The position numbers and the translations under genes are program-made. Positions 1 through 8,724 of a stretch of DNA of 64,000 nt are shown in pieces. Location: assembly GCF_019104725.1 (NCBI RefSeq), contig NZ_JAHRXF010000003.1:1-64000 (forward strand). The letters run 5' to 3'. The stretch is from Streptomyces corallincola (GTDB lineage: Bacteria; Actinomycetota; Actinomycetes; Streptomycetales; Streptomycetaceae). Under the pieces are notes generated by a model. It made no database searches, was not told the origin of the DNA, and saw only the letters and a program-made list of their open reading frames with translations. Positions within the stretch are counted from its first letter, which is position 1. Each line of letters begins with the position of its first letter.

Positions 1-73
<73 letters not shown>

Positions 74-246
74 CGGGGTGCGGGGGCGCGCCCGTATGTC
101 CGTGCGCGCGTGGCCGGTTCGCACCGATGGCGATGTCCGTGGGCATCCCGTGTCGGAGTGCCGTGCCCGGAGGACTCGGAGCGCCGGGCGCGCCGGAGCA
201 GAGGTGCCAGTAGGGTCGGAGCAGCTTGAGGCGGAGGGGCAGGGGT

Positions 247-570
247 ATGGCCGACATCGTGATCGCGCAGACGACCAGCGACGACGAGGACGGGGCCAGG
301 GCGCTGGCACGGGGCGCGGTCGAGAGCAGGCTGGCGGCCGGTGTCCACATCGACGCACCGATCACCGCCTTCTACTGGTGGAACGGTGAGGTCCAGACCG
401 CGCGGGAGTGGCGGATCTCGTACATGACGACCACGGACCGGCTTCCGCGCCTGGAGGCCTGGGTGTCGGAGCGGCACCCGTACGAGGTTCCCCAGTGGGT
501 CGTGCTGCCTGTCACCGACGGGTCGGAGGCGTACCTCTCCTGGGTCATCGAGGAAACGGCGCGGTCCTGA
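247..570 (+). CDS. cutA: CutA1 divalent-cation tolerance protein
   Basis: A 107-residue cytosolic protein with the compact ferredoxin-like fold of the CutA family, which forms stable trimers and was first linked to copper tolerance. Its biochemical role is still unsettled. Visible family features are the N-terminal strand MADIVIAQTT, the ESRLAAGVHI segment where most members carry a conserved Cys (here replaced), the central FYWWNGEVQ strand, and the RHPYEVPQWVVLPV signature near the end. ATG 247 was chosen over an upstream GTG because GGAGGGGC lies just ahead of it and the family starts here. It stands alone, with a convergent ABC operon downstream. Confidence 0.93.
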   Translation: MADIVIAQTTSDDEDGARALARGAVESRLAAGVHIDAPITAFYWWNGEVQTAREWRISYMTTTDRLPRLEAWVSERHPYEVPQWVVLPVTDGSEAYLSWVIEETARS

Positions 571-571
571 C

Positions 572-618
572 GCACCGGGGGCGGCCGACGGCTCGTGCCG
601 CCCGAGCGGCCTCGGTGC
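572..618. terminator. Inverted repeat after cutA, likely terminator
   Basis: GCACCG and GGCC are matched by GGCC and CGGTGC around a GC-rich loop directly after the cutA stop. It probably ends cutA transcription and may also serve the convergent genes. Confidence 0.45.
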
Positions 619-633
619 GGTGCGGCGACCGGG

Positions 634-775
634 TCAGCCTGCGAACCGAGTGAGGTGTTGGGCCAGTTCCCGCTCGTTGTCCGGCGGCCACGCGGCGATA
701 CGAGCCGCGCGTTCCCTCCCCGCCGTGTCGATTCCGACCGGCCCAACTGCCCGTACGGGTGAGCCACTCCTCACC
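634..775 (-). pseudogene. Possible C-terminal fragment of a MarR-like regulator
   Basis: A short minus-strand reading frame begins with GTG at about 775 and ends with TGA at 634. Its last residues (RIAAWPPDNERELAQ followed by HLTRFAG) resemble the final helix of MarR-family regulators. No DNA-binding domain precedes it, so if real it is a remnant. The 571-856 interval contains nothing else I recognise. Weak call. Confidence 0.25.
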
Positions 776-856
776 GTCTTCCGGACCCGCCCCAACGACC
801 GCCTCGACCACCCGGGACGCGGTCCCGCACCCCGCTATCCCCGCCCCCGCCCCCGA

Positions 857-2617
857 CTACCCCCCTTCCCCGTGCCACGTCCGCCACAGCGCCGCGTACG
901 CGCCCTGTGCCGCCACCAGTTCGTCGTGGGTGCCGAGTTCGGTGAGGAGGCCGTTTTCCATGACGGCCACGCGGTCCGCGTCGTGGGCGGTGTGGAGGCG
1001 GTGGGCGATGGCGATGACCGTGCGGGAGGCGAGGACGGCGGCGAGGGCGCGTTCGGTGTGGCGGGCGGTGGTGGGGTCGAGGAGGGCGGTGGCCTCGTCG
1101 AGGACGAGGGTGTGCGGATCGGCCAGCACAACGCGGGCCAGGGCGAGTTGCTGAGCGCCGGCGCCGTCCACCGGGTGGGCGCCGGGGCCGAGGACCGTGT
1201 CCAGGGCGCCGGGGAGGGCACGCACCCAGTCGTACGCGCCCACCGCGCGCAGCGCGGCCCACAACTCGGCGTCCGAGGCGCCCGGTTCGGCCAGCAGCAG
1301 GTTGTCGCGGACCGTGCCCAGGAACACGTGATGCTCCTGGGTGACCAGGACGACCTGGCGGCGCAGCCGCTCCGGTTCCAGGGACGACACCGGCACCCCG
1401 CCGACCGTGACCGTGCCCGAGGTCGGCGCGTCCACGCCCGCGAGCAGTCGGCTCAGCGTCGTCTTGCCCGCGCCCGACGGGCCCACCACGGCGAGCCGTT
1501 CGCCCGGCCGCACCGTGAGGTCCACCCCGCGCAGCACCTCGCCGCCCTGCTCGTAGGAGTACCGCGCCCCGCGCAGCACGATCCGGTCGTCCGCCGGTTC
1601 CGGCGAGCCCTCCGCGACCGGGGCGCCGGGCGCCGCCGCCAGGCCCTCCACTCGCGCGAACGAGGCACCGCTGCCCTGGAGTTGCTCCACCCGCATCAGG
1701 ATCTGGTCCAACGGCTCGGTGAGCTGCCGCAGATACAGCGCCGCGGCCACCACCGCGCCCACCCCGATCAGCCCGTGCCCGTGCAGCCACCCGCCGAGCA
1801 GCAGCACCCCGGCCGCCGGGACGGCGTACGACGTCTCGACCACAGGGAAGAACACCGACCGCAGCCGCAGCGTGTACAGGCGGGTGCGCCGGGACTCCTC
1901 CAGCGCGTCCCGGCTCACCCTCGTCCGCCGGTCCTGGAGCCGGAACGCCTCCACCGTGCGCGCCCCGGCCGCCGTCGCCGCCACCGCCTCCGCGATCCGT
2001 GACGTGGCCGCGCCCTGCGCGAGATACCCGTCCCGCGCCCGGCGCAGATACCAGCGCAGCACCAGCCAGACCGGCGTCAGACCGAGCAGCCCCAGCACCC
2101 CGAGCAGCGGGCTCAGCACGCACACCGAGCCCAGCACGGCCACCGCCTGCACCCCGTTGACCAGCAGTTCCGGACCGAGGTCGCGCAGCGTGGTGCCGAC
2201 GTCCGTCACGTCCGCCGTACCGCGCGTGGTCAGATCACCGGCACCGGCCCGCTCCACCGTGGACGCGGGCAGCGCGAGCACCCGGTCCACGTACTGCTCG
2301 CGCACCCGCGCCAGCGTCCGCTCCCCGAACCGGTGCCCCGCGTACCGTGCCTGGCGGGCCAGCAGCAACTGGGCCAGCGCGCACACCACGATCCACGGCG
2401 CGAGCCGGTCCACCGCCCCGACCCCCTGCCCGGCCCGCACCTCGTCGATGATCCGGCCGATCAGCCACGGCCCGGCCAGCCCCGCCCCGGCCGCCAGCAC
2501 GTTCAGCCCCACCGACGCCCCGAACAGCCGCCGGTCCGCCTTCACCAGCCGCACCGTCGCCCGCCGCACCCCGGCCCGGTCGGCGACGGGCAGGGCCCAC
2601 GTCCCGCCACCGCTCAT
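857..2617 (-). CDS. ABC exporter half-transporter, degenerate signature motif
   Basis: A 586-residue fused membrane and ATPase protein (type IV ABC exporter, MDR/MsbA fold). Residues 1-320 hold the six-helix domain and 345-586 the nucleotide-binding domain. Walker A (GPSGAGKTT, 379-387), Q-loop Q427, Walker B with catalytic Glu (LVLDE, 504-508) and H-loop H539 are all intact. The ABC signature, normally LSGGQ, reads VDGAGAQQ at 483-490. The upstream partner shows the reciprocal pattern, so the two should form one heterodimer with a single working ATP site. Its ATG overlaps the partner's stop by 4 bp. The substrate is unknown. Confidence 0.93.
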   Translation of the reverse strand: MSGGGTWALPVADRAGVRRATVRLVKADRRLFGASVGLNVLAAGAGLAGPWLIGRIIDEVRAGQGVGAVDRLAPWIVVCALAQLLLARQARYAGHRFGERTLARVREQYVDRVLALPASTVERAGAGDLTTRGTADVTDVGTTLRDLGPELLVNGVQAVAVLGSVCVLSPLLGVLGLLGLTPVWLVLRWYLRRARDGYLAQGAATSRIAEAVAATAAGARTVEAFRLQDRRTRVSRDALEESRRTRLYTLRLRSVFFPVVETSYAVPAAGVLLLGGWLHGHGLIGVGAVVAAALYLRQLTEPLDQILMRVEQLQGSGASFARVEGLAAAPGAPVAEGSPEPADDRIVLRGARYSYEQGGEVLRGVDLTVRPGERLAVVGPSGAGKTTLSRLLAGVDAPTSGTVTVGGVPVSSLEPERLRRQVVLVTQEHHVFLGTVRDNLLLAEPGASDAELWAALRAVGAYDWVRALPGALDTVLGPGAHPVDGAGAQQLALARVVLADPHTLVLDEATALLDPTTARHTERALAAVLASRTVIAIAHRLHTAHDADRVAVMENGLLTELGTHDELVAAQGAYAALWRTWHGEGG

Positions 2618-4488
2618 CGCCCTGCCTCCCCGGCGAACGTGCCCTCCGAGGGCCTCGACGGCTTCGACAGCTCCGACAGTTCCGACGGGTCCGACGGCTT
2701 CGTGGCGCCCGTCGTCCCTGAACTCCCTTGTCCCGCAACCCCGTTCAGCACGTCACCCTCCGTACCCTCCGTACCCTCCGCGTCTCCCGTGTCCCGCGCC
2801 ACCAGCGCCCGGTACCCCGGCTCGTGAACCAGCAGCCGCCGGTGCGGCCCCGCCGCCCGTACCTTGCCGTCCGTGAGGAACAGCACCGTGTCCGCGTGGT
2901 CCAGGACCAGCGGCGACGTGGTCACCACGAGCGTCGTGCGGTCGGGCCGGGCCGCGCGGAGACGGGAGGCGACCAGGGCCTCCGTGTGGGCGTCCAGCGC
3001 CGAGGTCGGCTCCACCGCGAGCAGCACCTCGGGATCGGCGAGCAGCGCCCGCGCGAGCCGGACCCGCTGGCGCTGACCGCCGGAGAGGGTACGGCCCTGC
3101 CCGGCCAGCTCCGTGTCGAGACCGTCCGGCAGCCCCCGTACCACGTCCTCGGCGGCGGAGGCGTGCACCGCGCGGGCCAACTCGGCCTCGGAGAAGTCCC
3201 GTTCGCGTTCCGGTCCCGATGCCAGGATGTCCCGCAGCGGCCCCGCGAACAGGCCCGCCTCATGGTCCGCGACGAGGACACGGGCCCGTACGTCGGCCAG
3301 CGGTACGGCGTCCAGGCGGACACCGCCCCAGGTCGCGTCCGTGGGGCCGTAGCGGCCGAGCCGGTCGATCACGGCGGTGGCGTCGGCCGGGCGGGCGGCG
3401 GCCAGCGCGACCAGACGGCCGGGCGGCACCCGCACCCCGGAACCGGGGTCGTACAGCTCCGCCGGGCCGGACGGCGCGGGCAGCGTGCCCGTGTCGGGTT
3501 CCGGGGCGATGCGCAGCAGGCCGGTGACCCGGCGGGCGGCGACCACGGCCCGGTTCAGCTCGTACCCCACCTCCACGATGAACGCCACCGGGCCGAGCAG
3601 CACCGCCACATAGCCGTACACCGCCACCAGGTCGGCCACGCCGATGGTCCCTTGCGCGGTCAGCCGGGCCGCGAGCCAGGCGACCACCGCCAGGAACAGC
3701 GTCGGCAGTCCGAGGCCGAACGCCTGGACCCAGCTCGCCACCGCGCCCACCCGGTACCCCCGGTCGCGCAGCTCCCGCGAGTCCGCGCGGAACGCGTCCG
3801 CGAACAGGCCCTTGCCGCCGAGGCCGTTGAGGACGCGCAGCCCCGCCGCGAGGTCGCCGATGCGGGCCGCGAGCACACCCTGCCGGTCCCGGTACGCGGT
3901 CTCCACGCCCTGGAGCCGCCGGGTCAGCGGCCCGGTCAGCAGCGCGATCACCGGCATGCCCAGCACCACCACCGCCGCGAGCTGCGCCGAGACGCTGAAC
4001 AGCACGGCCGCCACCAGCAGATACACCATCAGCGAGCCGACACCCGGACCGACCGCGGTCAGCGCCACGGCGATCGTCTGCACGTCACCGACGCCGATCG
4101 TCACGACCTCCCCGGCCCCCGCCCGGCGCGACAGCACCGCGCCCAGCCGCACCGTGTGCCCCACGATCAGCTTCACCGTACGGAAGTTGGCGTCCATCCG
4201 GACCCGTGTCATGGTCCGGTGCCGCATGATGCTCACCCACGCGGCCAGCGCGCCCACCGCGAACATCGCGCCGGTCCACCCGGCCAGTACCCCGGTCCGC
4301 CCCGGCAGCAGCCCGTCGCCCACCGCCCGCGCCATCAGATACGGCTGCACCGCGAGCAGCCCCATCCACACCGTGCTCAGCACCGCACCGGCCAGCGACC
4401 GGCCCGCCTGGCAGCGCACCAGCCACCACAAGTACCGCCAGCCGCCCCGCACATCGGGCTCACCCGGGTCCTCGTACACATCGATCAT
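2614..4488 (-). CDS. ABC exporter half-transporter, degenerate Walker motifs
   Basis: A 624-residue half-transporter. Membrane helices occupy about 30-330 and the ATPase domain 345-560. The signature LSGGQRQR (468-475) is intact. Where Walker A should be there is AAARPADAT (363-371) with no P-loop Lys. Walker B reads LLAVEPTSALD, with the Mg-binding Asp replaced by Val. The Q-loop Gln and the switch His are also missing. This complements the defects of the downstream partner. The last 60 residues are a low-complexity EGTEGTEG / SELSELSKPS tail encoded by short tandem repeats at about 2640-2790. Start 4488 (MIDVYEDP) is preferred over 4587 because the extra 33 residues look non-coding. Confidence 0.9.
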   Translation of the reverse strand: MIDVYEDPGEPDVRGGWRYLWWLVRCQAGRSLAGAVLSTVWMGLLAVQPYLMARAVGDGLLPGRTGVLAGWTGAMFAVGALAAWVSIMRHRTMTRVRMDANFRTVKLIVGHTVRLGAVLSRRAGAGEVVTIGVGDVQTIAVALTAVGPGVGSLMVYLLVAAVLFSVSAQLAAVVVLGMPVIALLTGPLTRRLQGVETAYRDRQGVLAARIGDLAAGLRVLNGLGGKGLFADAFRADSRELRDRGYRVGAVASWVQAFGLGLPTLFLAVVAWLAARLTAQGTIGVADLVAVYGYVAVLLGPVAFIVEVGYELNRAVVAARRVTGLLRIAPEPDTGTLPAPSGPAELYDPGSGVRVPPGRLVALAAARPADATAVIDRLGRYGPTDATWGGVRLDAVPLADVRARVLVADHEAGLFAGPLRDILASGPERERDFSEAELARAVHASAAEDVVRGLPDGLDTELAGQGRTLSGGQRQRVRLARALLADPEVLLAVEPTSALDAHTEALVASRLRAARPDRTTLVVTTSPLVLDHADTVLFLTDGKVRAAGPHRRLLVHEPGYRALVARDTGDAEGTEGTEGDVLNGVAGQGSSGTTGATKPSDPSELSELSKPSRPSEGTFAGEAGR

Positions 4489-4676
4489 CCTGGCGGTGCC
4501 CCCGCGACTCCGTCTGGTGTGTCCGGACCGTCCGGAGGGTCCGACGCGAGCGGCCGACCCTACCGGGGGTGGAACGCGGGGTTCCATCGAATATCGGCCC
4601 GGCCGAGGACCTCCGCCGAGGGGCGCGCGAGACGGCGTGAACAGTGCCCCGGCGCGCGCCCGGCGCGCCGCGGGCC

Positions 4677-5312
4677 TCAGCCCAGAATGCCCCGCTCGTA
4701 CCCCGTCGCCACCGCGGCGGCCCGGTCCTTCACGCCCAACTTGGCGTACAAATGGGTGAGATGGGTCTTCACCGTGGCCTCGCTGATGAACAGCTCGCGG
4801 GCGATCTCCCGGTTGGAGGTACCGCGCGCGACCAGGGCGAGCACCTCGCGCTCACGGGCGGACAGCGGCTCACCGCCGGGGGAGCGGACCGCCGACACCA
4901 GCCGGGAGGCGATGGCCGGGGAGAGCACCGTACGGCCCTCGGCGGCGGCCCGTACCGCCGTGAACAGCTCCTCGCGCGGCGCGTCCTTCAGCAGATAGCC
5001 GGTCGCGCCCGCCTCGATCGCGGACAGCGTGTCGGAGTCCGTATCGTACGTGGTGAGGACCAGCACCTTGGCGCGGGCGCCGCGCCGGGTCAGCTCGCGG
5101 ATCGCCGCCACCCCGGAACCGCCGGGCATCCGCAGGTCCATCAGGACCACGTCCGGGTCCAGGGCCGCCGCCCGCGCCAGCGCCTCGACGCCGTCCGCCG
5201 CCTCCCCGAGCACCCGGAAGCCGGGCGACGACTCGAACATGCCGCGCAGACCGTCGCGCACCACGGGGTGGTCATCGACGATCAGCAGCGTGATCAGGGG
5301 CTCGGCGGTCAT
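4677..5312 (-). CDS. NarL/FixJ-family response regulator
   Basis: A 211-residue two-component regulator. The receiver domain (residues 7-125) has the acidic pair VDDHP, the phosphoacceptor Asp in VVLMDLRMPG, and the conserved Lys in YLLKDAP. The LuxR-type helix-turn-helix (about 148-205) contains LSAREREVLALVARG and the recognition helix region SEATVKTHL. It lies 22 bp downstream of its cognate histidine kinase in the same operon. The adjacent DRR-type ABC exporter is the most likely target, as in many Streptomyces NarL-type modules. Confidence 0.95.
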   Translation of the reverse strand: MTAEPLITLLIVDDHPVVRDGLRGMFESSPGFRVLGEAADGVEALARAAALDPDVVLMDLRMPGGSGVAAIRELTRRGARAKVLVLTTYDTDSDTLSAIEAGATGYLLKDAPREELFTAVRAAAEGRTVLSPAIASRLVSAVRSPGGEPLSAREREVLALVARGTSNREIARELFISEATVKTHLTHLYAKLGVKDRAAAVATGYERGILG

Positions 5313-5333
5313 CGCGGGTCCGTGCCCGAGGGG

Positions 5334-6806
5334 TCAGCGGTCATCGCGCACCAACGGTACGCGAGCCGAGACCGCCGTGCCCTGGCCCGGCTCGGACTCC
5401 ACCGCCAGCGAGCCCGCGACCCGCTCCGCCCGCGCCCGCATCCCGTCCAGGCCGAACCCGCCGGACCGGCCGCGCGCCGGTACGGCGGCCGGGTCGAAGC
5501 CGCCGCCGTCGTCCCGGATGTCGAGGACGACCTCGTCCCCCATGAACGACAGCGTCACCCCGGCACGGGTCGCCCCGGCGTGCCGGGCCGTGTTCGACAG
5601 CGCCTCCTGGGCGATGCGCAGCAGGGTCGCGGAGATCTCGTCGTGCGGGACCTCCTCGGTGCCCGTCACGGTGAACCGGGCCGGGACCCCCGTACGCGCG
5701 GACCACTCCTCGACCGTCGAGCGCAGCGCCCGCGGCAGCCCGTCGGAGGCCAGCGCCACCGGAACCAGGTTGTGCACCGAACGGCGGGCCTCCCCGAGCG
5801 AGTGCCGCGCCAGCGCGGACGCCCGCTCCAGATGGGTACGGGCCGTGGTCAAGTCATGCGCTCCGGCCACTACTTGAAGCTGGGCGATGATCCCGGTCAG
5901 GCCCTGCGCGATGGTGTCGTGGATCTCGGCGGCCAGGCGGCGCCGTTCGTCGGCCACGCCCGCTTCCCGCGCCTGCACCAGGAGTTGGGCGTGCAGCGCC
6001 GCGTTCTCGTCCAGCGCCCGCTGCAACGCGCCGTTGGTGCGCTCCAGTTCGGTGATGGCCTCGGCCTGCGCGCGGGCCCGCGCGTCCTCCAGCGCGGCGA
6101 GATGCGCGAAGAGGGCCAGCAGCAGCACGTTCACCCCGAGGATCGCGCCGAACACCAGCCAGCCCGTGCCGCCCCGCGGGGGCAGTCCGCCCGCCTGCGA
6201 ACCGGCCACCGTGACGGCGGTCGCCAGCAGGCCCGCCTTGCGCACCCGGCGCGGCAGCAGCCGCTCGGCGCTGAAGTAGCCGATCACCGCGTAGAACGCG
6301 AACAGCGGGTTCAGCCAGGTCAGCGTGAAACCGCACGCCCAGCGCAGCCCGTAGTAGCAGCCGCTCGCCGGACCCGGCGTGGAGCGATTCCGGCCCACCA
6401 CGTGCCAGCCCAGCTCCAGCAGCAGGGCGGCCCCGACCAGCGCCCCGGCCAGCGCCTCCGCGCGCCGCGACATCCCGATCGCGTCCGCCGCCGACAGCGC
6501 CACCAGGGTCCCCACCCCGAGCAGCGCCAGCGGCCCCCAGCGGTGGAACAGCGCCCACCGCTGGGCCACGGTCTCCATGTCCCGCAGCGGCCCGCTCACC
6601 GAGGCGCCGGGCACGGAACGACCGGCGACCACGTCGGGCACCGAGCGCCCGGGCGTCCGGGGCCCGCCGGGTCCGGACACGTCCGCCGCAGCCATGTCGG
6701 CCGCTCCGCCCTTCCTGTTGGCCCCGGCCGCCTCAGTGGTCCCGTCAGCCCCGTCACCCCCGTCAGCCCCGTCCGCCCCCGCTCCCTCGCCGTTCGTCTC
6801 GCGCAT
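5334..6806 (-). CDS. Membrane histidine kinase, HisKA_3 type
   Basis: A 490-residue sensor kinase of the NarX/DesK group. About five to six membrane segments (roughly 85-260) lead into a coiled linker and the dimerisation box RRLAAEIHDTIAQGLTG, whose His is the phosphorylation site. The ATPase domain has NTARHA (N box), DDGGGFDP and GGFGLDGMRARA. ATG 6806 has GGAG upstream and lies 27 bp after the permease gene. The first 76 residues are a disordered Ala/Gly/Asp stretch from 9-bp-type repeats, so ATG 6578 is an alternative start. It pairs with the response regulator downstream. Confidence 0.9.
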   Translation of the reverse strand: MRETNGEGAGADGADGGDGADGTTEAAGANRKGGAADMAAADVSGPGGPRTPGRSVPDVVAGRSVPGASVSGPLRDMETVAQRWALFHRWGPLALLGVGTLVALSAADAIGMSRRAEALAGALVGAALLLELGWHVVGRNRSTPGPASGCYYGLRWACGFTLTWLNPLFAFYAVIGYFSAERLLPRRVRKAGLLATAVTVAGSQAGGLPPRGGTGWLVFGAILGVNVLLLALFAHLAALEDARARAQAEAITELERTNGALQRALDENAALHAQLLVQAREAGVADERRRLAAEIHDTIAQGLTGIIAQLQVVAGAHDLTTARTHLERASALARHSLGEARRSVHNLVPVALASDGLPRALRSTVEEWSARTGVPARFTVTGTEEVPHDEISATLLRIAQEALSNTARHAGATRAGVTLSFMGDEVVLDIRDDGGGFDPAAVPARGRSGGFGLDGMRARAERVAGSLAVESEPGQGTAVSARVPLVRDDR

Positions 6807-6832
6807 CGCCCCAGTCTCCGCCACCGCGTGCC

Positions 6833-7567
6833 TCACTCCCAGCGGAACCAGCGCCGTGCCCCCGCCGTCAGCAGGACGAACCACACCGCGAGGACACCCA
6901 GGTGGGCCCAGCCGGGCCAGTGCCCGGCGGCCGTCCGGTTCAGTGCCTCGGCCGCGGCGCCGAACGGGGTGTAGCCGACGCCCCGCGCCAGCGCGTCCGG
7001 CATGGCCTGGACCGGCAGCCAGACGCCCGCGCAGAACATGGACGGGAAGAACACGGCCGAGCCGATCGCCCCGGCGATCTTCGTCGTCCGGGACAGCGCG
7101 GTCACCACCGAGCCGAGCGCCAGGGCGACCAGTACGGAGGCGAGCAGGGCCAGCGCGTACCCCGCGCCCTGCCGGGGCAGGGCCACGCCGAACGCCAGTC
7201 GGCCCACCGCCAGCGCGAGCAGCGCCGAGCAGAGCGCGGCCCCGCCGTACACGCACATGTGCGCGGTGAGCAGCGCCCCCGGCCGTACCGGGGTGGTGGA
7301 CATCCGGCGCAGGATGCCGCGCTCGCGGTAGCCGGTCAGGGTCTGCGGCATCGACTGGACGCCGCCGACGATCAGCCCGAGCAGCACGGCGACCGGCACG
7401 TACGCGTCCACCGGGCGCAGCCCGCCGAACGACGGGTCGGGCTGCCGGAACGACGGGATGGACCCGAGGATCACCAGCAGCAGCGTGGGGAAGAGCAGAA
7501 TCCAGAAGATGCCGCCGGGCTCCCGCCCGAACAGCCGGATCTCGGTGCGCAGCACGGCGGTGCTCAT
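6833..7567 (-). CDS. ABC-2 type permease (DrrB-like)
   Basis: A 244-residue membrane protein with about six helices. It belongs to the ABC-2 exporter permeases: the first helix follows RLFGREPGGIFWILLFPTLL, the family signature region GYRERGILRRMSTTPVRP follows, and the C-terminal loop precedes a last helix ending RRWFRWE. Its ATG overlaps the stop of the ATPase gene by 4 bp (ATGA). Together they form a two-component exporter, often for drugs or lipids. The histidine kinase gene follows after 27 bp, so the exporter and two-component system are probably one transcription unit. Confidence 0.93.
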   Translation of the reverse strand: MSTAVLRTEIRLFGREPGGIFWILLFPTLLLVILGSIPSFRQPDPSFGGLRPVDAYVPVAVLLGLIVGGVQSMPQTLTGYRERGILRRMSTTPVRPGALLTAHMCVYGGAALCSALLALAVGRLAFGVALPRQGAGYALALLASVLVALALGSVVTALSRTTKIAGAIGSAVFFPSMFCAGVWLPVQAMPDALARGVGYTPFGAAAEALNRTAAGHWPGWAHLGVLAVWFVLLTAGARRWFRWE

Positions 7568-8472
7568 GCGGCGTCCTCCTTCGTCAGGTCGAGGAACGCG
7601 TCGTCCAGCGTGGCGTCGGTGACCCGCAACTGGTGTGCGGTGACGCGGAGTCGGGCGAGCAGGGACAGCAGGGCGGTGACGGTCTCGTCGGTGCCGGTCA
7701 GAGTGATCCGCCCGTCCCGGTCCGCCACCGAGGCCAGCGCGGGCAGCGCGCGCAGCTCCGCTCCGGGCAGCTCCGCCGACGGCGTGAACGACACCACCGT
7801 CCCGCCCGCCGAGCGCCGGATCAGCCCGGCGGGCGTGTCCAGCGCGGCCACCCTCCCCTTGTCGATCACGGCGATACGGTCGCAGAGCCGCTGCGCCTCC
7901 TCCATGAAGTGCGTGACGAGCAGCACGGTCACCCCGCCCGCCCGCACGTCCTCGATCAGCTCCCAGGTGTCCCGGCGGGCGCGCGGATCGAGCCCCGTCG
8001 TCAACTCGTCCAGCACCACCACCCGCGGCCCGCCGATCAGCGCCAGCGCGATGAACAGCCGCTGCTGCTGGCCCCCGGACAACTTCCCGAACCGCGTGTC
8101 CAGCCGCGCCCCCAGCTCCAGCCGCTCGACCAACGCCTTCCAGTCGGAGGGGTGTTCGTAGAAGGAGGCGTACAACTCCAGCGCCTCCCGCACGGTCAGC
8201 TTGGGCTGCAACTGGCTCTGCTGGAGCTGGGCGCCGAGAACTCGCGCCACCTCGCGGTGATCGGCCACCGGATCGAGCCCGGTCACCCGGACCCGCCCCG
8301 CGTCCGGAACCCGCAGCCCCTCCACACACTCCACGGTCGTCGTCTTCCCGGCCCCGTTCGGCCCGAGCACCCCGAAGATCTCCCCTTCCTCCACCCCGAA
8401 GGACACCCCGTCCACCACGGGCCGACCTCCGTACGACTTGCGCAACCCGCTCACTTCGATGACCGATGCCAT
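7564..8472 (-). CDS. ABC-2 exporter ATP-binding protein (DrrA-like)
   Basis: A 302-residue ATPase subunit with Walker A GPNGAGKTTT, signature LSGGQQQRL, Walker B VVVLDELTTGLDP and switch His in LLVTHFMEEA. The C-terminal extension after residue 220 is typical of DrrA-type subunits. In the usual DEPT motif the Pro is replaced (DELT), a common variant in this subfamily. Start ATG 8472 gives MASVIEVSGL, matching family N-termini; ATG 8505 would add 11 residues and cannot be excluded. First gene of the exporter/two-component operon. Confidence 0.92.
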   Translation of the reverse strand: MASVIEVSGLRKSYGGRPVVDGVSFGVEEGEIFGVLGPNGAGKTTTVECVEGLRVPDAGRVRVTGLDPVADHREVARVLGAQLQQSQLQPKLTVREALELYASFYEHPSDWKALVERLELGARLDTRFGKLSGGQQQRLFIALALIGGPRVVVLDELTTGLDPRARRDTWELIEDVRAGGVTVLLVTHFMEEAQRLCDRIAVIDKGRVAALDTPAGLIRRSAGGTVVSFTPSAELPGAELRALPALASVADRDGRITLTGTDETVTALLSLLARLRVTAHQLRVTDATLDDAFLDLTKEDAA

Positions 8473-8556
8473 AGGAACAGCGTCCCGAAGAGAGTCGCCC
8501 GCCACATCGCCCGTCCCGCCCGGCCTGGCATCAACCGATCGGCTGATACGCCCCTA

Positions 8557-8623
8557 CGACCCCGCCGCCCGAGCCCGGCGTACGAGCCCGAGCCCGGCGC
8601 CCGACCCCGCCGCCCGAGCCCGG
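8557..8623. repeat. 22-bp direct repeat in divergent region
   Basis: Bases 8557-8578 recur exactly at 8602-8623, separated by related GAGCCCG units. The repeat lies between the divergent exporter genes. Confidence 0.7.
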
Positions 8624-8640
8624 TGGACCCGCGCCCTCCC

Positions 8641-8698
8641 CGCCCACCGAGTCCTACGTCCTCCGACCGACCCCGGCCGGGGCGAAACTCGGTGGGCG
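8641..8698. promoter_or_regulatory. 12-bp perfect inverted repeat upstream of exporter pair
   Basis: CGCCCACCGAGT at 8641-8652 is mirrored by ACTCGGTGGGCG at 8687-8698, 27 bp before the GTG of the next gene. It may be an operator pair or a 5' leader hairpin. Confidence 0.5.
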
Positions 8699-8724
8699 TT
8701 GTCGGTGGGGGTTTGTAGGCTCGG

